In this document: positions 17,384-28,054 of the stretch, piece after piece
Position numbering within the stretch: the stretch's first letter is position 1
Layout of the letters: every line of letters begins with the position of its first letter
Assembly (NCBI GenBank): GCA_963709645.1
Contig: CAVPXP010000021.1
Coordinates: 62,001 to 126,000 of the forward strand
From: DYRB01 sp963709645
GTDB lineage: Bacteria; Pseudomonadota; Gammaproteobacteria; Chromatiales; Chromatiaceae
Reading direction: 5' to 3'
DNA: 64,000 nt
Position numbers and translations under genes: made by a program
The notes under the pieces: model-generated
Told to the model about the DNA's origin: nothing
Seen by the model: the letters and a program-made list of their open reading frames with translations, nothing else
Database searches by the model: none

Positions 17384-19435
17384 GTGGCGACAACGATGGC
17401 ATCGGGAGTGGGTACGCGGCGTCAGGGCGGAGCCAATGTTTCGATCATTGTGCTCTCCGTGCTGCTCGCAATCGCAATTGGGTTGGCCTTTGCGAGCTTT
17501 TTGCACGGTGAGCGCTGGGCGGGCTATGGCGCCAAGTCCTTGCTGGTGGTGGCGAATCAGCAGAGCCAGGCACAGCAGTTGGCCAAAGAGGCGAGCGAGG
17601 CGGTACGTGTCGACGAGGCTGCCTTCGAGCGACTGTTGGGTCTCCGCGCGTCGCTCCAGGCCAGTTTCGACCAGCTGAAGAAGGGCGACGCCAAGGCCGG
17701 CCTGCCGGCGGCGCCACTCGCGGTCACCGCGAAGCTCAGGAGTGCCGAAACCGCCTGGGCTGACGTGCGCGACAGCGCGGATCGTGTCCTTGCCGCGAAA
17801 GATGCGATCCTCAAAGTGCCGGGCATGGTCGAGCAAACGCGGGGGCAACTCGTCGAGCTCTCCAACGCAACGGACGAGGTTGCGCAGTTGCTGGCCAACA
17901 AAAAGGAACCCCAGCCGCGCGTCCTCGCGGCCGCACGAATGCTGGCTCCGGTGGAGCGCATGTTCCGTGCTCTGGGCGAGCTCCTCGCGGGTGGCCAGGC
18001 CACTGAGGACGCCATGAACCGCGGCCTGGACGCGGCCGAGGAATTTTCGAAGGGGCTGGATGCGCTCGTGGAGGGCGACCCTGACCGCGGCCTTGAGCCT
18101 GAAAAGGACCCAGAGGTGCAAGAGGCGCTCGAACGGGTCGGGGGTGTCTTCCAGGGCATGATGGGGGGCGCTCAGGAGCTGATGGCTTCGGTGCCAACCG
18201 TGGTGCCGGCGCTGGCCAGCCCCGCGCAGATCGCCAGCGATGGTACGAAGCTGGGCGAGGCCCTTGATGGGCTCATTCAGATTTACCGTCAGACGCCGGG
18301 ACGCCTAAAGGTCGGTCCCGTGACTGTCGGCCCAGATACAGTGCTTGTGTTTGGGACGCTGGCGGCGTTTTTCCTGCTGCTGTTGGCGTTCCAGTTGATT
18401 GGCGATTCGCGCCGGCGGGAGGCCGATTCGACGGCACAGAATGATGCCAACCAGCAGGCCATCCTGCGTTTGCTCGACGAGATGGGGGACCTCGCCGACG
18501 GTGATCTCACCGTGACGGCAACCGTGACCGAAGAGGTGACTGGCGCGATCGCGGATTCGATCAACTTCACCATCGATGCTCTGCGTGATCTAGTCACAAC
18601 GATCAACGAGACATCTGAGAAGGTGGCGGATTCCGCCCTGTCCACGCGCGCCAGGGCCACGGAGTTGGCGGAGGCCAGCGAGGTGCAGGCACGAGAGATC
18701 GCCACTGCGACCACCGCCATCCAAGCCATGACCAGCGCCATCGATGCAATGGCGCGCGACGCCGGTGAGTCGGCCGAGGTAGCCTCCCGCTCCGTTAAGG
18801 TCGCAGGCCGCGGGGCCGAGACAGTGCGCGCGACCATTCAGGGCATGGATCAAATCCGTGAACAGATCCAGGAAACGGCGAAGCGCATCAAACGCCTGGG
18901 CGAGAGCTCGCAAGAAATCGGCGAGATCGTAGAGCTGATCGACGACATCGCCGACCAAACGAACATCCTGGCGCTCAACGCCGCCATGCAGGCAGCGATG
19001 GCCGGCGAGGCCGGCCGTGGGTTTGCGGTGGTTGCCGACGAAGTGCAACGTCTCGCGGAGCGTTCCAGTAACGCCACCAAACAGATCGATGCCCTCGTCC
19101 GAACCATTCAGGCGGACACCAACGAGGCTGTCAGCTCCATGGAGGCAAGCACGTCAGGCGTGGTGGAAGGGGCGAAGCTGGCCGAGAACGCCGGGGCCGC
19201 CCTGCAGGAGACCGAGAACGTCTCCAACTACATCGCCGAGCTTACGCGCCGAATCGCGGAGTCCGCCCAACGAGAGTCGCACCAGGCCAAGCAGCTCGAC
19301 GCCACGGTGGCCGTGGTGAAGGACATCACCCAACGCAACACCATGGGTACCCGTGAGACGGCGGAGTCGGTCCAGACCTTGGCCGACCTGGCGGTGGAAC
19401 TGCAACGTTCCGTGGCCGGCTTCCGGCTGTCCTAA
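17384..19435 (+). CDS. pilJ: PilJ methyl-accepting chemoreceptor
   Basis: Membrane chemoreceptor of the Pil-Chp system. 683 residues: first transmembrane helix about 20-42 (VSIIVLSVLLAIAIGLAFAS), a ~270-residue periplasmic region, second helix about 318-340 (VLVFGTLAAFFLLLLAFQLIG), HAMP and a long cytosolic signalling coiled coil. The hairpin tip reads ADQTNILALNAAMQAAMAG and then EAGRGFAVVADEVQRLAERS; the QAAMAGEAGRG form is the PilJ variant rather than the usual EAARAGEQGRG. The GTG at 17384 is chosen because a GGGGG run lies 7 bases upstream; an ATG at 17396 is the alternative. No methyltransferase (pilK) follows it. Confidence 0.92.
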   Translation: MATTMASGVGTRRQGGANVSIIVLSVLLAIAIGLAFASFLHGERWAGYGAKSLLVVANQQSQAQQLAKEASEAVRVDEAAFERLLGLRASLQASFDQLKKGDAKAGLPAAPLAVTAKLRSAETAWADVRDSADRVLAAKDAILKVPGMVEQTRGQLVELSNATDEVAQLLANKKEPQPRVLAAARMLAPVERMFRALGELLAGGQATEDAMNRGLDAAEEFSKGLDALVEGDPDRGLEPEKDPEVQEALERVGGVFQGMMGGAQELMASVPTVVPALASPAQIASDGTKLGEALDGLIQIYRQTPGRLKVGPVTVGPDTVLVFGTLAAFFLLLLAFQLIGDSRRREADSTAQNDANQQAILRLLDEMGDLADGDLTVTATVTEEVTGAIADSINFTIDALRDLVTTINETSEKVADSALSTRARATELAEASEVQAREIATATTAIQAMTSAIDAMARDAGESAEVASRSVKVAGRGAETVRATIQGMDQIREQIQETAKRIKRLGESSQEIGEIVELIDDIADQTNILALNAAMQAAMAGEAGRGFAVVADEVQRLAERSSNATKQIDALVRTIQADTNEAVSSMEASTSGVVEGAKLAENAGAALQETENVSNYIAELTRRIAESAQRESHQAKQLDATVAVVKDITQRNTMGTRETAESVQTLADLAVELQRSVAGFRLS

Positions 19436-19465
19436 CGGCCTGCGTCTAACCAACAGCCAGCGGAC

Positions 19466-22400
19466 ATGGTCATGTCGGAATCCAGCGCCGTCGGTGGCCT
19501 CAAGTGGGTTAAGAGCGAGCTCATCGATAGCCTGCGGCGGGTGCGTGCGCAGCTCGAGGCCCTAATTGCCAGCGAAGGTCAGGCGGATTGCCGCGACGCG
19601 ATTGGCGCCCTCTACGAGGTGAGGGGGGTGCTTTCTGCGCTCGAGCTGATCGCCCCGGCGCGCCTGGCCGAAGAAATGCAGCGCCTGTTGGAACGTCTGG
19701 CCGACGGCAGCCTGTCCAATCAGGACGAGGCCGCTGAGGCGTTGATGCTGGCCTTGATCCAGCTCCCCAACTACCTGAACAGGCTTGAGGCAGGAAACGC
19801 CGATCCGCCGGTCATCCTCCTTCCGTCTATCAACGATCTGCGAGTTTCTCGGGGTATCCGCCCCTTGAAGGCGGCCGAGCTTTTCGCGCCCTCTCCCGGG
19901 CTCGCGGGCCAACAGACGCCAACGCCGGAGGTGCTCAGCGCCCTCGCCTCGGTCGTAGCCAAGGTCCGGCCTCACTACCACCGTTATCTGCTTCAGGTGT
20001 TTCAAGGCGAAGCCGGTCCGGGCCTGGTCGGTCTGGGGCGAATGTTTAATCAGTTGCACCGGTTCTTCGATCAAGGCGTTTTCTGTGATGCGTTCCGCGC
20101 TGCCGATGCCACGGTCGTCGGAATCCTGAGCGGCAGCATCCCGCTCAACTCCGCCACCAAGGCGCTGCTGGGTCACATCGATACCATCTTCAAGCCTGTC
20201 CTCGATCCGGAGCCGGTTTGGCCGGGGCCGCAGGCGCGCCGGCTCATCGATGAGTGCCTGGCCGTCCTGTCAGGCCTCGACGCCGCATCGCAGCTGGTTT
20301 CGGACCTGTACGGAAAGTACGTCAATCCAGTCGAGAGCGAAGAGCCGCCTGACCTGGGTGAGTCCGCGCGACGAAGCACCCTCGGGGTCGACGCCCTCGG
20401 TAGTCTGGCCGAGGAGCTGCTCCGCGAGCTGGCGAGCATTAAGGATAACCTCGATCTTTTCGTGCGAGGTGGGGCGGAAGATCTGGAGCAGCTGGCGTCG
20501 ATCGAAGCAGGCCTACACCAACTCGCCAGTACCCTGGCGATCGGCGATGAGCCAGACTTGGTGCGGCGTCTGCAGGCGTTGGCTGAGGAAATCGGCGGCT
20601 TATCGAGGGGTGAGACGAAGGCGGACGACAGCTTCTTGATGAGCTTTGCCCGAGATCTGCTGGTTGCTGAGGATGCCTTGCGGCGGCTTGCGCCCACTGC
20701 GGAAAGTGGGGCGAGCGACGCCGACGTCCTGCTCGGCGTCACCCTGCGCGAGGCGCGGGCCGACCTAGCCAAAGCAAAACAGGCCGTTGCGGACTACGCG
20801 CTCGAACAAGGCGACCCAGGCAAATTGGGCGACGTTCCCCATCTTTTGCCGGGCGTCTCGGCGGCTCTCTATATGCTGGGCGAGGAGGCCGCCGCAAAGG
20901 TCGTTGAAGGGGTCGGCGAAATGCTCCGCCAGCGACTCGGTGAAGGCGGTTGGGTCCCCAGCCCAATGGATCTAGATTTGCTCGCCGAGGCGATTTCTGG
21001 GGTAGATCTTTACATGGAGGGCAAGACACAGGGCGCCTCGTTCGGCGACAACCTGCTGGCACGGGCCCATGCCGCCGTGGAAACACTCAAGGGTGGTCAG
21101 CGTGCCCCTGTCGGCCGGGAATCGGCGCCTTCCCTCTCTGCGTCTCCAGACTCGTTCGATGAGGCCCGCGAGACGCCGCCTGCTGGGGACGCGGCCGCAG
21201 CCGCCGAGCCTTTCCTGACGCCCGAGACCAAGGGCGCGGTGCCTCTGGCGCAGGAGCCGGAGCCAGTGTCCGGTTTTGCAGAGACAGCCGCCCAGATCGA
21301 CCCCGAGTTCCTCGACATCTTCCTTGAAGAGGCGCGTGAGGAGCAGGGACGCATCGACGAAACGCTGGGGCGCTGGACTGGTGACCCCGTCAACAGAGAC
21401 GCGCTTGTGATTTTGCGGCGCTCTTTCCATACCCTCAAAGGCAGCGGGCGCTTGGTCGGAGCGACGCGGTTGGCGGAGCTTGCGGCCGTCACGGAAAGCC
21501 TGCTCGAACAGGTCCTCAGCGGCGTACTCGTGGCATCCGGGCCGGTCATCGAGCAGGTTGTCACAACCGCGAGAGCACTTCCGGGCCTGATCGAGGCTGA
21601 GGCTAGCGATCAGCCCGCTGACTTGTCGGCTCTTCTACGCGGCGCCGCGAACTTACTCGCCGGGCCGAAGGGCGAGCTGACATCCGCTGGACTACCGACG
21701 GAGGAGGTGACCTCCACGGCGGCGCTCCCCGCTAGGGAGCCCGCCGAAGCCGACTCTGAACTTCTTGACATCTTCGTCGCCGAGGCCGGCGGGCACCTGG
21801 CTACCCTGACAGCCTTTCTGGCCAAGGCTGGCCCGGATGATGAGTTGCGGCCAGAGCCGGATATGATGCGCGCCTTGCACACCTTGCGCGGGAGTGCGGG
21901 GATGGCAGGCATCGACTCCATCGCCGGGGTTAGCGGCGCTCTCGATGACCTCTTCGGCGAACTGAATGCGCGGGGCCTTGCGGGCGATGCCTCGGTTCGG
22001 GCTCTCCTGGTCCGCGCCTGCGAAGGGCTCGCAGAGCGGCTCGATCATCTGCCCAATCCGGGACCAGAGATCTCGTCTCTGGCCAATGTGGCGTTGGAGG
22101 CGGCCGAGTGGACCGAACGCCTCATTGCCACCCTGCCAGAGCCACTGTCCCATCTCGAGCGCGGGCTAGACACCTTGCCCGAAACCGAACTCATCGAATT
22201 GTTGGACGTGGAGTCTGAGATCCCCGAAGCGGAGTCCGAGGCCTTTGCCGTCGACGTGCCTGTCGAGGCCGAACCCGAGCCCGTCGCCTTCGAGGCACCT
22301 GTCGAGGCCGAACCCGAGCCCATCGCCTTCGAGACACCTGTCGAGGCCGAACCTGAGCCCGTCGCCTTCGAGACACCTGTCGAGGCCGAAGCCTGAGCCC

Positions 22401-24995
22401 GTCGCCTTCGAGGCACCTGTCGGGGCCGAAGCCGAGTCCGTCGCCTTCGAGACACCTGTCGAGGCCGAAGCCGAGTCCGTCGCCTTCGAGACACCTGTCG
22501 AGGCCGAAGCCGAGGCCGTCGCCTTCGAGACACCTGTCGAGGCCGAACCCGAATCCGTTTCCTTCGAGGCACCTGTCGAGCACGAGCCGCAGGCCATTCC
22601 AGCGGGTGTATTTGCTACGGCTTCGGATGCCGCCTCTCCCGACGAGCGACCCGGTCCAGAGGCGGTGGGCGGCGTGCAGGCCGAGTTGGCGGCTTTGTTC
22701 CTGGAGGATGCGCGCGAGATTCTCGACCATCTGGACGACGGCCTGCGCCGTTGGCAGCGCGCGCCCCAGGAGCGGGAGCCCTTGGATGCAATCCAGCGGC
22801 GGCTGCACACGCTCAAGGGCAGCGCGAGGTTATCTGGTCTGGCGGCGATTGGCGACTTGAGCCATGCCCTAGAGACGACTTTGACCGCTATTACCCGGGG
22901 CGAGCTCGCCGTCACGGACGAAACGCTCGACATCGCCCAACGTTCGATCGACGCCCTGTCCGACCAGGTCGACGCGGTGGATCACGGGGCCCCTGTACCG
23001 GTGGCATCGGAGCTGATCGCTGCGCTCGCGGCACCCCTGGAGGCGCCGCCTGCGTCGGTGGGGAAGGCTTTCGAGGTACCCCTTGAGCCCGCGCTGGTCG
23101 CAGCCTCGCCTGCTACGGCAGTTGCTCGCTCGACCACTGTTGCCCCGGCCAAGGCGCCCGTGCAACCGGCAGCACAGATTCGGGTTCGCGCGGACCTGTT
23201 GAACCGTCTCGTCAACAACGCGGCGGAGATCAGCATCTACCGCGGCCGCTTGGGTCGGCAAAATAGCGCCTTGGGTTTCAGCCTTACGGAGCTGGACCGC
23301 ACGGTGGCGCGGCTGCGTGAGCAACTGCGTCAGCTGGATTTGGAGACCGAGGCGCAGATCCTGTATCGCTTTGAACGGAACGTGTCGGAGACCGGCGCCG
23401 TCGTTCACGATTTTGATCCCCTTGAGCTCGACCGCTTTTCCAGCCTGCAGCAGCGATCTCGGAGCATTACCGAGACCGTCAACGACTTGGTCAGCGTAAA
23501 GAACTTGCTGGCTGATCTGCAACGAGAGACTGCGGACCTTCTGGTACAGCAGGAGCGCATCGCCGGGGATGTCCAGGACGGTCTGCTGCGAGCGCGGATG
23601 GTGCCGTTCGTCCAGATCGTGCCGCGCCTCCAGCGGTTGGTTCGTCAGACGGCGGAGAGCCTTGGCAAGCAGGCGGCTTTGGATGTTCGCAACCCGGAGG
23701 TCGAGCTCGATCGAGGCATACTCGATCGTCTGGGCGCTCCGCTGGAGCACCTCCTGCGCAATGCCTTGGCCCACGGTATCGAGGATCCGGCTGCACGCCA
23801 GGCTGCCGGGAAGGATGGGCAAGGTGCCATTCTGCTGACCGTCAGCCGCGAGGGTAACGACGTCCTGATCAGCCTGAAGGACGATGGGGCCGGGATGGAC
23901 CTGGATGCGATCCGTCGGCGCGCGCTTGAGCGCGGGCTGCTCCAGGACGGAGTCCCCGTGACCGAGGAGGAGCTCCTTCAGCTAACCATGGCGCCCGGAT
24001 TCAGCACCGTGGAGCGGGTCACCCAGATTGCCGGGCGTGGCGTCGGACTCGATGTTGTGAGCTCGGAGGTCAAACGGTTGAGCGGCACCGTTGCTCTAAC
24101 CTCAAAGCGGGGTCAGGGCACTGAATTCCTTGTCCGCCTGCCTCTGACCCTGGCTATCATCGACGCCGTGCTGGTGAATGTCGGCAATGTGATTCATGCA
24201 ATCCCGACGGCCTCCATTCGGGCGGTGGCACGCGTGGGCCGTGACGAGCTGGTTAAGTACTACAAGGGCGCGTTGCAAGACTTTGAGCACCTGGGTGAGG
24301 ACTACCGGGTCATGCATCTGGGTAAGCTTCTGGATCCCGCCGTGACACCCGACCTGGGTGAGCAGCGGTGGCTGCCGATGCTCCTGGTGCGCACGGCAGA
24401 CCAGCGTTTGGCTTTGGTCGTGGACAGTTTGGGCGGGACCCAGCGCATCCTCGTAAAGGCGCTTGGCCCACAGCTTAGCGCCGTACCCTGGCTGAACGGC
24501 GGAACCATCCTCCCAGACGGTCGCGTGGCCATGATCATCGACTTGCTGGCTCTGGCACGCTCTCCTGCGGTCCACGCCTATCGTCTCGCCCTGACGCGGG
24601 TGGCCGCGGCGGAGCGGCAGCGGGCCTGCGTCATGGTTGTGGACGACTCGCTGACCGTGCGTCGGGTCACGGAGCGCCTGTTGCGGCGACAGAACATGGA
24701 CGTTCTGACGGCCAAAGACGGTATCGATGCACTGACCATGCTGGAAGATCGTGTCCCAGATCTCATGCTTCTTGATATCGAAATGCCTCGCATGGATGGC
24801 TATGAATTGACGCGCCATATTCGTCGTTCGCCGCGCCTGCAAGCGCTCCCAATCATCATGATCACCTCCAGGACCGGGGAGAAGCACCGGCGTCTCGCGA
24901 TGGAGTTGGGCGTCAACCGCTACCTTGGGAAGCCCTACCAGGAGGCCGAATTGCTCGATGAGATCAGTGCCGTGCTGATGGAGGCCCCTGCATGA
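19466..24995 (+). CDS. chpA: ChpA (PilL) hybrid histidine kinase, one frameshift
   Basis: CheA-type kinase of the Pil-Chp system. Reading starts at 19466, ends at a TGA (22394-22396), and continues in another frame to 24995; joined, it is about 1840 residues. Domains: a degenerate FimL/Hpt-like N-terminal region (about 1-600); Hpt with FHTLKGSGRLVGA (His about 655); Hpt with LHTLRGSAGMAG (His about 805); the acidic 39-base-repeat linker; Hpt with LHTLKGSARLSG (His codon 22806-22808). Then come dimerisation, ATPase (HLLRNALAHGIEDP; LKDDGAGMDLDAI; GRGVGLDVV), a CheW-like domain, and a C-terminal receiver (VMVVDDSLTVRR; LMLLDIEMPRMDGYE; YLGKPYQEAEL). Its stop overlaps chpC by 4 bases. Confidence 0.9.
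22262..22574 (+). repeat. Eight tandem 39-base repeats inside chpA
   Basis: Eight head-to-tail copies of a 39-base unit encoding VEAEPEPVAFETP-like 13-residue steps, joining the second and third canonical Hpt domains. Copies: 22262, 22301, 22340, 22379, 22419, 22458, 22497, 22536. The fourth copy is 40 bases long: it reads GAAGCCTGAG where the third has GAACCTGAG, and this extra base creates the TGA that ends the first reading frame. Copies 1-3 have the PEP-type text and 5-7 the AES/AEA-type text, so copy 4 looks like a junction between two repeat subtypes. Confidence 0.9.
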
Positions 24996-25501
24996 GTGCC
25001 CGGCTTCAGAGCGCGGCGCATGCTGCCGAGGTGCGTGGCCTGATCGCGCCGACCCGCAATGGCAACCTCTTGCTCCCCTCGGCCGCGGTGGCGGAGGTGG
25101 TGACCTATTCGGGTGACGTGCGGGTCCGCGAGGGGGGACCGGAGTGGTTCCTCGGCGTGCTGGACTGGCGCGGTTTGCGGCCACCGCTGATCGACCTCGG
25201 TGCCCTTGGGGGAGACGCCCCGATGCCGGCGGATGCGCGGACTCGCTGGCGTCGTCCATGCGTCTTGGTCTCCTTCAGCCTGACCGGGAACCAGGCGTTG
25301 CCCTATGTTGGCTTCCTGGTCGCCGACTCTCCTCACCTCGTCCGGATTCATCCAGGTGATCTGGTCACGAAGAGAAATTCCGCGAGTCCACGCCTTGTCC
25401 TCTACGCCGCGGAGTTGCAGGGAGACCCCGTGTGGATCCCGGATCTCGACGAAGTGGAACGGCAGGTATTGCGACTCAGCGCTGAGAGCGATACCCGCTA
25501 G
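24992..25501 (+). CDS. chpC: ChpC CheW-like protein
   Basis: Second CheW-like adaptor of the Pil-Chp system; in Pseudomonas it links extra inputs to ChpA. 169 residues, CheW-like: LIAPTRNGNLLLPSAAVAEVV, WFLGVLDWRGLRPPLIDLGAL, and a C-terminal VYIPD-like VWIPDLDEVERQVL. The ATG overlaps the chpA stop (ATGA). It is the last gene of the operon, followed by 209 bases of unremarkable sequence before the convergent kinase gene. A chpB methylesterase is missing between chpA and chpC. Confidence 0.85.
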   Translation: MSARLQSAAHAAEVRGLIAPTRNGNLLLPSAAVAEVVTYSGDVRVREGGPEWFLGVLDWRGLRPPLIDLGALGGDAPMPADARTRWRRPCVLVSFSLTGNQALPYVGFLVADSPHLVRIHPGDLVTKRNSASPRLVLYAAELQGDPVWIPDLDEVERQVLRLSAESDTR

Positions 25502-25710
25502 CCCGCTGACCGCGGATCGAGGGCCAAGGGCTTGGACTTCGCGGCGGCTTCGATCCACCGAAGACCCGGGGGGCGTTACTGCGGATATCACTTGCAGTGT
25601 GGCGGGGGCGCGCCTGACGCCGAGCACTGGAGAATGGCAGGTGGCGCCCCCTCGTCCACCCCTCACGCCTGGCGGGGTTACCGCGTGGTCGGCGTGGTTT
25701 CGGATGGAAA

Positions 25711-28050
25711 TCAGAACGGGTCAGAGGGTGACGGTGGAGCGCGTCCCGTCGCCGCGTCGGACCCGGCTGCTGGTAGGGTCAAACGGACCTCCACACCGGG
25801 GTCCCGGTTGACTAGATCCACGGTGCCGCCCATGGCTCGGGTTAGGCTCTGCACCAGGGCCAGGCCGATGCCGGTCCCAAGCGTCTCCCGGGTCAGGGCG
25901 CCCTCGGCACGATAGAAGAGGCGAAAGACCTTTTTGATTTGGTCGCGCGGCACTCCCGGGCCGTAGTCGCGCACCCGAAACTGGGCGCCGCCGCGGCGTG
26001 TCGGTTCACAGCTGATATCCACCACCTTCACATCGGCCTTGGCGGCGAACTTCACGGCGTTGTCCACGAGGTTTATCAGGATTTGGGCGAACGCATCCGG
26101 ATCCGCCCGCAGGATAGTCTCCTCGGCGTCGGTTGGGTAGGCCAGGTGCAGCGTGAAACCCGCCCCATCGATTCGGCTCGACACCTTGGACTGCGCTTGG
26201 TCCATCAGCTCGGTGCAGGCGATAGGGCGGAGTTCCAGGCGCTGCTCGTTGCGGGTCATACGTGCCAGTTGCAGGACGTTGTTGATGAGGCGGGAGAGGC
26301 GCTCGCTCTCGTCGTGGATGAAGCGGTAATAGTCTGGCCGCTTGTCCTTGGGGACCCAGCCTTCGCGCAGCATCTCACTGTACATGCGGATGGATGTGAG
26401 CGGCGTCTTCAACTCATGGGTTACCGCCGAGACGAAGTCCTGTTGCTGGCGGACTAGACCGATCTGGCGCACCCCGAGGCGATACAGGCCGAGCATCCCA
26501 GTGCAAAGCACTAGGACCAGGGCGGTGGCCACCCAGGTGACGACCTCGGCCCCGGGGCCAAGGGGCAGACGTGTAACGGAAAAGGCCAGCTCCAGGTCGC
26601 TCAGGGGGGCGGACAGTCGTGTTTGGTAGAGCGGAGTGCCGTGCAGAGCCTGGGAGGCGTAGTCGCGTCCGTACTGGCCGATGAATAGCGCTAATCGCTC
26701 GCCGCGCCAAGTCACCTCCAGGTCGCTGGTGCCGTTGAGGGCTGCCTCGCGGAAGGGCCCTCCGATCAGCCCTCGGAGGAAAGGTTCCGGGTCGATCAGC
26801 GCCCCCTGGGTGTAGCGCTGCCCGTCCCGCCAGACCTTGCGGTAGAGAACGAGCTGACCGCCGGCCAGGCGGCTGGCCTCGAAGGGGTCGATTTCGCTCT
26901 CGAAGGTGCGGATGGGGGGGCGCTGGACTGCAGCGGTTGGAGTCTTGCCGTCCTGGTTTGCGGCGGGTTCCATGGCGTCCTTGTCCTTGGCATTACTCCC
27001 CAAGTCCGTCGACTCCGCGGGGCTCGCTGGCGGCGAGGCCTTCGCCCTGTTGCGTTGAGATTGGGGCGCAAGGGAGGCTGCTGCTCCCGCTGCCGTCACT
27101 GGCGAAGATTCCGCCTCCGGATCCGGAAGGACCCCGACCTCCCGGCGGCTCTGGCGTTGCCGGCGGGTCGGCTCAAATGCCTGGGACTTGGCCTCCGGGT
27201 TCGCGGCCTTGGGTCGGACCTCCTGCTCAGCTCCGACTGCGTCGGCGCGTGCCCCAGCCTTCGGCTCCGCCTGGCTGCCCTGGGTTTCGTTGAGGCGCTC
27301 GAAGGTGAGCGGGGCGCCTGCCTGGGCCATGGCCCGGGGAGGTGGGGCCAGGTTGGGTGGTCCCACCGGGGCTGCTTCCTGCTTGGCCCCTTGCTGGGCC
27401 GGCGCAGCTGCCGCGAGCTGGCTATCCGTCTCCGCCCGACTGCCGGACTCAGCCCAGGGCAGGTCCAGGGTCTCGCGGGCGGAGGACCAGACCGAGGCCC
27501 GCTCGTCCGCGTTGAACGTCGGCTTGGTCGCATCGCGCCCGCCGCCCTCGGCACGTCTGCGCTCCGCCAGGCGGTTACTGCTGAGGATCTGCTCCAGGTG
27601 CTGCTCTGCCGCTGTCCGTTCGGCCACCTCTGCTGGGGTCAGGCCGTAGACCCGAGGGTCGATGGAGCCGCGCGGGAGCAGAGGGGAGCTGAAGGCCCCC
27701 TGGGCGTCCACCTGGAAGTAGCCGATCAGGCCCGGAATTTCCGGGCGGGGCGGATAGGTCGACAGGGGAGATCGCTGCAGGTAGCCGGCCCTGGGGTCGC
27801 CTTCAACGATCAGAAAGGCATAGTCCGCGAAGCTGCGGGCAGATTCGTCGTCCAGCAGCGCCGCCAAGTGGGCATCGACACGCTGAGCCAATGCCTCGGC
27901 CAGGACTTGCTGTTGGTGGAAGCCCTCCCATTCCAGCCGGCCGAATGCTTGGTACACCAGGAGCCCGCTGGGCACGGCGAGTGCCAGGAAGAAGGCCAGC
28001 AGCCCGAGGCGCAAGCGTCGTCGGTCCAGCCCGCCGAGAGCCGAGCCCAT
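25711..28050 (-). CDS. Membrane sensor histidine kinase with disordered insert
   Basis: 779 residues from the ATG at 28050, chosen because it overlaps the end of the regulator gene; an upstream in-frame start would run deep into that gene. First membrane helix about 10-32 (RLRLGLLAFFLALAVPSGLLVYQ), second about 500-525 (WVATALVLVLCTGMLGLYRLG). Between them lies a very long extracytoplasmic region whose middle (about 165-375) is low-complexity A/P/E/Q/R-rich. HisKA: FVSAVTHELKTPLTSIRMYSEML (catalytic His in HELKTP). ATPase: NLVDNAVKFA, VRDYGPGVPRDQI, LGTGIGLALVQSL. It pairs with the OmpR-type regulator; stimulus unknown. Confidence 0.9.
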   Translation of the reverse strand: MGSALGGLDRRRLRLGLLAFFLALAVPSGLLVYQAFGRLEWEGFHQQQVLAEALAQRVDAHLAALLDDESARSFADYAFLIVEGDPRAGYLQRSPLSTYPPRPEIPGLIGYFQVDAQGAFSSPLLPRGSIDPRVYGLTPAEVAERTAAEQHLEQILSSNRLAERRRAEGGGRDATKPTFNADERASVWSSARETLDLPWAESGSRAETDSQLAAAAPAQQGAKQEAAPVGPPNLAPPPRAMAQAGAPLTFERLNETQGSQAEPKAGARADAVGAEQEVRPKAANPEAKSQAFEPTRRQRQSRREVGVLPDPEAESSPVTAAGAAASLAPQSQRNRAKASPPASPAESTDLGSNAKDKDAMEPAANQDGKTPTAAVQRPPIRTFESEIDPFEASRLAGGQLVLYRKVWRDGQRYTQGALIDPEPFLRGLIGGPFREAALNGTSDLEVTWRGERLALFIGQYGRDYASQALHGTPLYQTRLSAPLSDLELAFSVTRLPLGPGAEVVTWVATALVLVLCTGMLGLYRLGVRQIGLVRQQQDFVSAVTHELKTPLTSIRMYSEMLREGWVPKDKRPDYYRFIHDESERLSRLINNVLQLARMTRNEQRLELRPIACTELMDQAQSKVSSRIDGAGFTLHLAYPTDAEETILRADPDAFAQILINLVDNAVKFAAKADVKVVDISCEPTRRGGAQFRVRDYGPGVPRDQIKKVFRLFYRAEGALTRETLGTGIGLALVQSLTRAMGGTVDLVNRDPGVEVRLTLPAAGSDAATGRAPPSPSDPF

Positions 28051-28054
28051 GGCA

